In this document: positions 18,334 to 25,076 of the stretch, one piece after another | Position numbering within the stretch: the stretch's first letter is position 1 | How the letters are laid out: every line of letters starts with the position of its first letter | NCBI GenBank assembly: GCA_020848695.1 | Contig: JADLHT010000022.1 | Coordinates: 1-64,000 of the forward strand | From: Saprospiraceae bacterium | Lineage (GTDB): Bacteria; Bacteroidota; Bacteroidia; Chitinophagales; Saprospiraceae | Reading direction: 5' to 3' | DNA: 64,000 nt | Translations under genes and position numbers: made by a program | The notes under the pieces: generated by a model | What the model saw: only the letters and a program-made list of their open reading frames with translations | What the model was told of the DNA's origin: nothing | Databases searched by the model: none

Positions 18334-18757
18334 AATTGTAATTTTTAAATTATGCCACGTTCAAAGGTTAAAAAAGTTCATTTGGAATACTATGATCTTG
18401 GTCAGTTGCATCTATGATATTAATCATTAGATCAGAAGAATATTGCTCAGAATATTCATTTACAATCAGTTAGCTTAAAAAATTCTTTTTATAAACCCAT
18501 GCATACTTATCTAATCAATTCCTTTAAAATATTTTGAATAACTTGATCATTTCCTAATTAAAAAACCTGAATTTTACGGCTTATCAATAAAATATTTTTA
18601 TATAACTTATAATCAAAGTGCAATAATCAAATATTTATTAAAATTGCCAACCTATAGATCTATAATCTTTGGAATAATTATTACCTTTAAGAATTAATAT
18701 TTGATTGTAATCTTAAAGGATACTTACAAAACAGTATTAAATTTCAATTCTCGCTGG
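18334..18757. promoter_or_regulatory. Divergent control region between the nar and moa operons
   Basis: These 424 bp separate the cytochrome c-narGHJI operon (minus) from tauE-moaDE (plus) and contain no gene. The stretch is strongly AT-rich. On the nar side a near-miss -7 box with a 3-nt spacer (TA-ACC-TTTG on the minus strand, 18362-18370) lies about 30 bp before the cytochrome ATG. A palindrome at 18414-18427 is the best operator candidate. No exact TAnnTTTG was found on the moa side. Confidence 0.6.
18414..18427. promoter_or_regulatory. Candidate Crp/Fnr-family operator (ATGAT-ATTA-ATCAT)
   Basis: This dyad has 5-bp arms and a 4-bp centre, the geometry of Fnr/Crp-type sites (TTGAT-N4-ATCAA), differing only in the outermost base of each arm. 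It lies about 80 bp upstream of the cytochrome c start and about 45 bp above the near-miss -7 box. Control of nitrate respiration by such regulators is well known. No regulator gene is in this window. Confidence 0.4.
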
Positions 18758-19498
18758 ATGATGTACGAATCTTATTATATTCTATTTTACATATTACTGT
18801 TTGTTGTTGCGTTTCTATATTCATCAGTCGGGCATGGTGGAGCAAGTGGTTATCTCGCCTTAATGGCATTTTTTTCATTTGCTCCAGAAACCATGAGGGC
18901 AACAGCCTTATTACTCAATATATTTGTTTCCGCAATTAGTTTTATTCAATATTATAAAGGCGGACATTTCCGATGGCAACTTTTCTGGCCTTTTGCTATT
19001 GTGTCAATTCCGGCAGCGTTTATAGGTGGTCAGGTTGAAATAGATTCAGAAGTCTATAAAAGAATACTAAGCATACTCCTATTATTCTCAGTAGTTCGAC
19101 TTCTCTGGGATCATTCCAATGAGAAACAGCTGATTACAAAACAAAATCTATTTCTTTCAATGGTCTTAGGCTTGATGATTGGATTTCTATCGGGAATGAT
19201 TGGAATTGGAGGTGGAATAATCTTAAGTCCGATAATATTACTTCTGCACTGGGCAAATATGAAACAAACGGCTGCTGTGTCTGCCTTATTTATTTTTGTT
19301 AATTCAATATCAGGCTTCACAGGCCTCTTCTCCAAAGGAATTAATTTTAGTACCGATATGGCACTGATGTGTATCATTGCCTTAATGGGAGGGCTCACGG
19401 GCTCTTATTTAGGAGCCAAAAAATTCAACAATATCAACTTAAAACAAATTTTAGCATTGGTTCTGATATTAGCTTGCATAAAATTATGGTTTACCTAA
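18758..19498 (+). CDS. TauE/SafE-family membrane permease
   Basis: This 246-residue protein has about eight hydrophobic helices in two homologous halves. The first begins with SSVGHGGASGYLALMA and the second contains GMIGIGGGIILSPIILLL, both typical of the sulfite exporter TauE/SafE (DUF81) family. These permeases carry sulfur-containing anions or are of unknown specificity. The frame opens at a TTG (18701), but the ATG at 18758 starts just before the first helix and is preferred. It leads the moaD-moeB-moaE-moaCB set, about 120 bp ahead of moaD. A role in sulfur supply for molybdopterin, or in anion efflux, is an inference. Confidence 0.85.
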   Translation: MMYESYYILFYILLFVVAFLYSSVGHGGASGYLALMAFFSFAPETMRATALLLNIFVSAISFIQYYKGGHFRWQLFWPFAIVSIPAAFIGGQVEIDSEVYKRILSILLLFSVVRLLWDHSNEKQLITKQNLFLSMVLGLMIGFLSGMIGIGGGIILSPIILLLHWANMKQTAAVSALFIFVNSISGFTGLFSKGINFSTDMALMCIIALMGGLTGSYLGAKKFNNINLKQILALVLILACIKLWFT

Positions 19499-19619
19499 CA
19501 AAACTTTTTTTAACTTATTACATTTAAACCTAGTTGGAAAAAATTCATTTAACAATTTATAATCTGTTTGAATTAAACAAAATTTTTCTTTTTGCTTAAA
19601 CGCTTGAAATAAAATCTAT

Positions 19620-19853
19620 ATGGAAATAATAGTATTATTTTTCGGACATCTGACGGATATAACAGGCGAAAGTAAATTAAAAATATGGGATACCAAAGAC
19701 ACAAATGAATTAATTAATTTGATGAGTAAAAAATATCCCGGAATAAATGATATGAAATATTCAATTGCAATAAATAAAGTAATCATACATGAAAATTGCA
19801 TACTGAAAGATGCAGATGTTGTTGCTTTACTTCCAGCTTTTTCTGGCGGATAA
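19620..19853 (+). CDS. moaD: Molybdopterin synthase sulfur carrier subunit MoaD
   Basis: MoaD is the small ubiquitin-like subunit whose C-terminal thiocarboxylate donates sulfur to the pterin precursor. The 77-residue protein shows the beta-grasp pattern and ends in LLPAFSGG, the Gly-Gly tail that MoeB adenylylates. An ATG start at 19620 gives a normal family length. It lies just before moeB, whose adenylylation activity it needs, and shares the operon with its catalytic partner moaE. Confidence 0.93.
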   Translation: MEIIVLFFGHLTDITGESKLKIWDTKDTNELINLMSKKYPGINDMKYSIAINKVIIHENCILKDADVVALLPAFSGG

Positions 19854-19863
19854 GATCAAAAAG

Positions 19864-21000
19864 ATGGTTTCCAAAAATAAATATGAAAGATATCTTCGTC
19901 AAATCAAGCTAAAGGAGCTAGGAACGTCAGGTCAAGATAAGTTGATGAAGTCAAAAGTTTTAATGATTGGTGCTGGGGGATTGGGCTGTGCAGCTTTGCC
20001 TTATCTTGCAGCAGCAGGAATAGGACAAATTGGTATTGTTGACTTTGATATCGTAGAACTATCCAATTTACAAAGACAGACCCTCTACTCCATAGAGGAT
20101 GTCGGAAAATCAAAAACTTTAGTTGCAGTCCAAAAATTAAAACGATTCAATCCTGAAATTCAAATTGATTCCCATCAATTAAAATTAGAATCCCACAATG
20201 CATTAAAAATCATTTGCAATTATGATATTGTCATTGATGGTTCCGATAATTTTTCGACTCGTTACATGGTAAACGATGCCTGTACCTTGCTCAACAAACC
20301 CTTGGTTTATGGTTCCGTACTTCGATTTGAAGGACAGGTGAGTGTATTTAATTATTGTGATCAACAGGGTAAATCACCAGTCGATTACCGTGATCTTTTT
20401 CCTGCTCCTCCATCTGCCGAATCTGTACCTGATTGTGCAGAAGCCGGTGTACTGGGAGTACTACCGGGAATTATTGGCGCATTACAAGTAAATGAATGTA
20501 TAAAAATCATTACCGGTATCGGACAGACATTGTGCAATTCTATTTTAACCTACAATTGTCTTTCAAACCAATTCTATGAGTTTTCCATTCAACCAAATAA
20601 AAACAAAAGCCAATCAGCGCCTTCTACTGAACATGAATTTGTTAACTTTAATTACAATTGGTTTTGTGGGACGGAATTTTATCAAAATGAAATTGCAGTT
20701 GAGGATTTCAAGTCCTATATAAATAATAAGAAATTCAAAATTATTGATGTAAGAGAAAAAGAAGAACTTCCCTTAATTACTGAATTTCCGCATGAACAAC
20801 TTTCACTGAAAAAAATTGAAGAGTGGAGTCAAAATTTTTCAAAAGAAGATACAATAATTTTATTTTGTAAATCCGGCAAAAGAAGTCAAACTGCATTGCG
20901 GATTTTAACCGATAAGATTCCTGAAATGAAACTTTATAGTCTTAAAGGAGGAATTGAGGCTTGGAAAAATTATTCGTTACAAAATGAGAATGTTGAATAG
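19864..21000 (+). CDS. moeB: MoeB-type MoaD adenylyltransferase fused to a rhodanese domain
   Basis: This E1-like enzyme activates the MoaD C-terminus with ATP. Of 378 residues, about 1-240 form the ThiF/MoeB fold: nucleotide loop GAGGLGC at 36-42, ELSNLQRQ at 65-72, DGSDNFSTR at 125-133 and CAEAGVLG at 191-198. Residues about 275-375 are a rhodanese with an active-site loop CKSGKRS at Cys335, which would supply persulfide sulfur, as in MOCS3-type fusions. The two CxxC pairs that bind zinc in E. coli MoeB are absent (YRDLFP replaces the first pair and no second pair follows). The ATG at 19864 lies 10 bp after moaD; an upstream opening overlapping moaD is less likely. Confidence 0.92.
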   Translation: MVSKNKYERYLRQIKLKELGTSGQDKLMKSKVLMIGAGGLGCAALPYLAAAGIGQIGIVDFDIVELSNLQRQTLYSIEDVGKSKTLVAVQKLKRFNPEIQIDSHQLKLESHNALKIICNYDIVIDGSDNFSTRYMVNDACTLLNKPLVYGSVLRFEGQVSVFNYCDQQGKSPVDYRDLFPAPPSAESVPDCAEAGVLGVLPGIIGALQVNECIKIITGIGQTLCNSILTYNCLSNQFYEFSIQPNKNKSQSAPSTEHEFVNFNYNWFCGTEFYQNEIAVEDFKSYINNKKFKIIDVREKEELPLITEFPHEQLSLKKIEEWSQNFSKEDTIILFCKSGKRSQTALRILTDKIPEMKLYSLKGGIEAWKNYSLQNENVE

Positions 21001-21003
21001 AAA

Positions 21004-21435
21004 ATGAAAAAAGTATTTATTGAAGGTGCAATCAGCCCTACATTTATAAGCGATTCCATAGCCAAACACAGCTTGAAAAAAGATATAGGTGCACATTCCA
21101 TTTTTCTGGGGCAGGTTCGAAATGATCACCTACGCGGCAAAGAGGTTGTTGCTATTGAATATTCGGCTTATCAGGAAATGGCAGAAGAAAAATTTCATGA
21201 GATACGTGAAAATATGTTTGCTAAATATCAGCTAAACTGTTTACACATATACCACAGCCTTGGAAAAGTTAACGCTGGCGAAATCAGTTTATTCGTATTT
21301 ACTTCTTCGGCACACAGGAAAGAAGCCATAGAAGCCTGTCAGGAGATGGTTGAAAAAATTAAAAATGAAGTACCGATTTGGGGTAAAGAATTATTTACAG
21401 GAGAAGACTACGAATGGAAAATTAATAAATTGTAG
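21004..21435 (+). CDS. moaE: Molybdopterin synthase catalytic subunit MoaE
   Basis: MoaE binds cyclic pyranopterin monophosphate and, with thiocarboxylated MoaD, makes molybdopterin. The 143 residues include the family motifs GAHSIFLGQVRNDHLRG (29-45), IEYSAYQEMA (51-60) and the catalytic-lysine segment VPIWGKEL (Lys128; Lys120 nearby). The gene begins 3 bp after the moeB stop and ends 3 bp before moaCB, so the four genes are tightly coupled. Confidence 0.95.
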   Translation: MKKVFIEGAISPTFISDSIAKHSLKKDIGAHSIFLGQVRNDHLRGKEVVAIEYSAYQEMAEEKFHEIRENMFAKYQLNCLHIYHSLGKVNAGEISLFVFTSSAHRKEAIEACQEMVEKIKNEVPIWGKELFTGEDYEWKINKL

Positions 21436-21438
21436 AAT

Positions 21439-22350
21439 ATGATAAACATCGGCAATAAGATTAAATCACACCGAATTGCTATTGCGCAGGCAATTGTAAG
21501 AGTAAGTCGTCAGGAAACCATTGATGCAGTTGTCAACAAAACAGTACCCAAAGGTGATGTTCTGGAATCGAGTAGGATTGCCGGACTTTTTGGTATAAAA
21601 AAAACCAGTGAATTAATACCTGATTGTCATCCCTTACCAATAGAGTTTGCACAGATAAGACACAATATTCAGGGATTGGACATTATAATCGAAACTGAAG
21701 TTCATACCATTTACCGCACCGGAGTTGAAGTTGAAGCGATGCATGGATCTTCGGTAGTTGCTCTTACCATCTATGATATGCTCAAGCCTATTGATAAAGA
21801 AATTGAGATAGTTGGTATTAAATTATTAACAAAGAAAGGTGGAAAATCTCAATTTTCAGACAAACTTTCAAGGCCTCTTAAAGCTTCCGTTATCGTTTGT
21901 TCTGATAGTATTTCCGCAGGTAAAAAACAGGATTCTGCCGGAAAAGCTATACTTCAAAAACTTGAAAAATCAAATATTACGAACTGTAACTACCAAATCA
22001 TTCCAGATGAATTTAAAGAAATCCAGGATACGGTTCAAAAGTTGTACGACGAAAAGAATGATCTGATTATTCTGACTGGTGGAACAGGCTTATCAACTAG
22101 AGATATTACTCCTGAAGCAATACGTCCTTTACTGGATCGCGAGATCCCAGGTATTGGTGAAACAGCAAGAAATCATGGTCAGGAATTAATGCCTTATTCG
22201 ATGCTGTCCAGAAGTCTCGGTGGCCTAAAAGGAAACACTTTAATTCTTGCCCTTCCGGGTTCAACACGTGGCGCATCAGAAAGTATGGATGCCCTTTTTC
22301 CATACTTATTGCATATCTTCAAAATCATGGAACACTCATCACATGACTAG
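21439..22350 (+). CDS. moaC-mogA: Bifunctional MoaC-MogA/MoaB fusion
   Basis: One chain carries two steps of cofactor synthesis. Residues 1-140 are MoaC, which makes cyclic pyranopterin monophosphate; key residues are conserved at Lys38-Gly-Asp, His64 (PDCHPLP), Glu97/Glu99 (GVEVEAM), and Asp113 and Lys116 (IYDMLK). Residues about 148-303 are the MogA/MoaB molybdopterin adenylyltransferase, with SDS at 155-157, TGGTG at 213-217, RDITPE at 221-226 and PGSTRGA at 273-279. Such MoaCB fusions are known in several phyla. It is the last gene of the plus-strand moa operon. Confidence 0.94.
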   Translation: MINIGNKIKSHRIAIAQAIVRVSRQETIDAVVNKTVPKGDVLESSRIAGLFGIKKTSELIPDCHPLPIEFAQIRHNIQGLDIIIETEVHTIYRTGVEVEAMHGSSVVALTIYDMLKPIDKEIEIVGIKLLTKKGGKSQFSDKLSRPLKASVIVCSDSISAGKKQDSAGKAILQKLEKSNITNCNYQIIPDEFKEIQDTVQKLYDEKNDLIILTGGTGLSTRDITPEAIRPLLDREIPGIGETARNHGQELMPYSMLSRSLGGLKGNTLILALPGSTRGASESMDALFPYLLHIFKIMEHSSHD

Positions 22351-22440
22351 ATGACAAGATTGTGATTTTAAACAATTTATTCTGACAATCCCTATGGCAA
22401 GTTTGAATTGAAACTGGCTCAAATTTATTCTTGTAAAACA

Positions 22441-22476
22441 TCTGAAATATTCAGAGTTCAGATATTCCTTCTGAAC
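22441..22476. terminator. Two adjacent palindromes between convergent genes
   Basis: TCTGAA-ATA-TTCAGA (22441-22455) is followed at once by GTTCAGA-TATTCCT-TCTGAAC (22456-22476). The two hairpins share the same six-base word and sit between moaCB (plus) and the serine hydrolase (minus), so they may end transcription in both directions. No long T tract follows, so the terminator call is tentative. Confidence 0.4.
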
Positions 22477-22516
22477 TTTAGAGATTATTTACAAATTAAA
22501 TTTGGAGGTACAAAAC

Positions 22517-23599
22517 TCAATTTCCATAGTTCTCCTTAAGTTTTCTCATAAGAAGCCTTGCTCCTATTAAGGTATCCTCACCATATGAATTTGCAAAAAT
22601 TATATAACCAATTTGTTTCTTTCGATCTAATTGAACTTGAGAATAATATGTACCCGCCGTTCCTGAATGTGTAGATAAACTATTGCCATCTTCATAAACG
22701 TTAAACCATCCGATAGAATAACCCTCAATTCCCTGATGAATAAATTTATAGGTATTGGACTTTAAGTAGTTATTCAATTCTCCCAATCCTTGAAGATTAA
22801 GTTGAATGAATTTTACGTAATCCTTTATTTTAATATTTAAGTCACCTGCAGGTTCTGTATAATCCAAATGGTAATTTGTATCCGAAGCTACAGGTATCTG
22901 TATTCCATTTTCAACTATATGTCCCCAAGTGTCATTTTTTGTTTGATTTTCAGGCCAAGAAAATTCAACATTTAACTTTAAGTCTTTATTAAAAACCTTT
23001 TCCACAAGTTGCTCCCAGCTTCTTTTTGTAACTTTTTCTAACATTAAAGTCGCAAGAGTATATCCGGCATTTGAATAGCTAAATGGGTGAAGACTGTCAA
23101 TCGGTACTGGATCAAGCGTCAATACAAATTTTCCAAATAATTCTCTTTTATGTTGTTTGGATCCTTGAAAATTTGGTATTAGCGGATCGTTCTCTCCCTG
23201 AAAAGCTTGAATATGCGCTCTATGAGATAATAGATCTTTGAGAGAAATATTATAGTACTGAGATTTTGAATGTTGTTTCCATATTGGAAATATATCAAAA
23301 AATTTGGTTGACCATTTAAGCGCACCTTTCTCTACATATTTGGCAATAATAAATGCCGTCATTGCTTTTGTATTAGATCCTAAATGAAATCTATCGTTCA
23401 AAGTAGCAGTATCAAGTAAGGCTGCCGAATGCTGCCCGATAGCGACTAACTCTTCGATGTGATTATTAGTAACAACGGCATAGCTCAGTTCAGGAATATT
23501 GAATGCCTTTCTAATAGAATCTGCGTAATGAAAGTTCTTTTGCCCATAATGAATTAATGATATGAAACAAAAAAGTGAAGTCAATAATGTTCTTGTCAT
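22517..23599 (-). CDS. Secreted serine beta-lactamase-like hydrolase (class C fold)
   Basis: This 360-residue protein of the penicillin-binding/class C beta-lactamase-related family includes esterases and D-aminopeptidases. The three active-site boxes are readable: Ser75-x-x-Lys78 (GSNTKAM), Tyr175-Ser-Asn, and a late His-Ser-Gly (STHSGTAG). A signal peptide (residues 1-20, MTRTLLTSLFCFISLIHYGQ) predicts export. The frame opens at a TTG (23602), but the next codon is an ATG and is taken as start. True beta-lactam resistance is not implied. It is convergent with moaCB and stands alone. Confidence 0.85.
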   Translation of the reverse strand: MTRTLLTSLFCFISLIHYGQKNFHYADSIRKAFNIPELSYAVVTNNHIEELVAIGQHSAALLDTATLNDRFHLGSNTKAMTAFIIAKYVEKGALKWSTKFFDIFPIWKQHSKSQYYNISLKDLLSHRAHIQAFQGENDPLIPNFQGSKQHKRELFGKFVLTLDPVPIDSLHPFSYSNAGYTLATLMLEKVTKRSWEQLVEKVFNKDLKLNVEFSWPENQTKNDTWGHIVENGIQIPVASDTNYHLDYTEPAGDLNIKIKDYVKFIQLNLQGLGELNNYLKSNTYKFIHQGIEGYSIGWFNVYEDGNSLSTHSGTAGTYYSQVQLDRKKQIGYIIFANSYGEDTLIGARLLMRKLKENYGN

Positions 23600-23761
23600 C
23601 AATATTCTAAAATCTTTGAGTACTTAATTTCAAACAAAGAGTTAAAAGAAGGACAATAGAAGATATACTACTCACCAACTCTGATCTAACTACATAACGA
23701 ATCGTCATGCCTTCCTGCTAGGTAACATGGATTCTTGTAGCAGATTTTAGTGGCAGAACAA

Positions 23762-24109
23762 CTATCCTTTAACTCTATCGACAACAGCTTTAAACGCAGT
23801 GGGATTGTGTAAAGCAAGATCAGCCAACACTTTTCTATTGAGTAAGATGTGATTTTTATTGAGTCCGTCTATGAATCGACTGTAATTTAACCCTAAAGGT
23901 CTGACTGCGGCATTAATTCTGGCTATCCAAAGCCTTCTGAATGCGCGTTTTTTTGCCCTTCTGTGAACAAAAGCATATTTCATTGCTCTTTCTACAGCAT
24001 TCTTCGCTACTGTGTAGACTTTGGATCTACCGCTGAAATAGCCTCTTGCGGCTTTTAAAATTTTTTTACGACGTGCTTTGGAAGCAACTGAATTTACTGA
24101 ACGTGGCAT
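23762..24109 (-). CDS. rplT: 50S ribosomal protein L20
   Basis: L20 binds 23S rRNA early in large-subunit assembly. The 115-residue, strongly basic protein begins [19 protein letters not shown] and carries the conserved [11 protein letters not shown] stretch. It follows rpmI by 76 bp in the canonical infC-rpmI-rplT order. Confidence 0.97.
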   Translation of the reverse strand: MPRSVNSVASKARRKKILKAARGYFSGRSKVYTVAKNAVERAMKYAFVHRRAKKRAFRRLWIARINAAVRPLGLNYSRFIDGLNKNHILLNRKVLADLALHNPTAFKAVVDRVKG

Positions 24110-24185
24110 ATTTTACTATTTAAGGAAAGGGGGATACTGAACTATCAGTATACTTTACCGCCATTCCGGTTAATAAATTATTTTA

Positions 24186-24383
24186 CTAAAAAATACCTAA
24201 CAATGCCTTAAGCCTGGCCTGTTCTGTAGGATGCGCAACCACATTGGATCGATGGCGGCGTTTTGCTTTCTTACTTTTATTTCTTAACAAGTGTGAAGTA
24301 TTCGCCTGATAGGTTTTTACCTTACCTGATGCCGTAACTTTTGTACGTTTTTTGGTTCCGGAATGCGTTTTTACCTTTGGCAT
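24186..24383 (-). CDS. rpmI: 50S ribosomal protein L35
   Basis: This is a 65-residue basic ribosomal protein with the family start MPKVKTHSGTKKR and the central KAKRRHRS segment. It lies between infC and rplT. A TATCTTTG box 21 bp upstream of its ATG suggests that rpmI-rplT can also be transcribed apart from infC. Confidence 0.97.
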   Translation of the reverse strand: MPKVKTHSGTKKRTKVTASGKVKTYQANTSHLLRNKSKKAKRRHRSNVVAHPTEQARLKALLGIF

Positions 24384-24404
24384 AAGCTATTTTTTTAGTG
24401 GGCG

Positions 24405-24412
24405 CAAAGATA
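24405..24412 (-). promoter_or_regulatory. Bacteroidota -7 box before rpmI (TATCTTTG)
   Basis: A minus-strand TAnnTTTG octamer lies in the 66-bp infC-rpmI gap, 21 bp before the rpmI ATG. Confidence 0.45.
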
Positions 24413-24449
24413 ATACTAATTTAAGAAATGACCTGAGATACCCTGAAAA

Positions 24450-25016
24450 TTAATTTTTAACCACTCCTTTCTTAGGACTCATGGTAACAAACATCCTCTT
24501 TCCTTCTAATTTAGGAAGCTCTTCGGCAGAGGCATAATTCTCAAGCTCCTTGATAAACTTAAGAAGCAGTAATTCTCCCCTATCCTTATAAACAATGGCA
24601 CGGCCTTTAAACTGTACATATGCCTTCACCTTAGAACCTTCTTCAAGGAATTTTATAGCATGCTTAATCTTAAAATCAAAATCGTGCTCATCTGTATTGG
24701 GACCAAAACGAAGTACTTTAACAACTACTTTAGCAGATTTTGCCTTGATTTCCTTCTCCTTCTTCTTTCTATTGTAAATAAACTTATTGTAATCTGTTAT
24801 CTTACATACAGGAGGATCCGCTTTTCCGCTTATCTCAATAAGATCCATCCCAAGCTCATAGGCCCATCTTATAGCCTGATTTGTATCGTATATCCCGGGC
24901 TCGATGGTTTTTCCTGCTACTTCTGAGATCGCGTCAAAATCATCCCCGGTGAGTCTTATAGTGTAATTTTTAATTTGCTCGTTTAGCCGTAAATTGTCTT
25001 TATTCTGGTCTGCCAA
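24450..25016 (-). CDS. infC: Translation initiation factor IF-3
   Basis: IF-3 binds the 30S subunit and checks start-codon pairing. The 188 residues show both domains: the N-terminal LNEQIKNYTIRL region and, after a Lys-rich linker near residue 90, the C-terminal VLRFGPNTDEHDFDFK motif. The frame is bounded upstream by a stop, and the only plausible initiator is TTG at 25016. A rare start codon is a known device by which IF-3 represses its own mRNA (AUU in E. coli); its use here is inferred. A promoter-like box lies 38 bp upstream. Confidence 0.95.
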   Translation of the reverse strand: MADQNKDNLRLNEQIKNYTIRLTGDDFDAISEVAGKTIEPGIYDTNQAIRWAYELGMDLIEISGKADPPVCKITDYNKFIYNRKKKEKEIKAKSAKVVVKVLRFGPNTDEHDFDFKIKHAIKFLEEGSKVKAYVQFKGRAIVYKDRGELLLLKFIKELENYASAEELPKLEGKRMFVTMSPKKGVVKN

Positions 25017-25053
25017 ATGGAATTAGTTTATATAAAAAAATCAAATTTGTGTG

Positions 25054-25061
25054 CAAAGATA
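25054..25061 (-). promoter_or_regulatory. Bacteroidota -7 box before infC (TATCTTTG)
   Basis: A minus-strand octamer lies between the clpC stop (25077) and the infC start. A minus-strand TTG sits 16 bp further upstream, slightly closer than the usual -33 spacing. Confidence 0.45.
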
Positions 25062-25076
25062 AAAAAATACAAATTC

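Noticed and set aside
19810..19863. N-terminal extension of moeB overlapping the end of moaD
   Set aside because: The 18 extra residues are translated from the moaD coding sequence in another frame; the ATG at 19864 gives the normal ThiF/MoeB start.
22517..23599. Antibiotic-resistance beta-lactamase
   Set aside because: The boxes are those of the broad class C-related hydrolase family, with nothing specific to beta-lactam hydrolysis and no resistance context.
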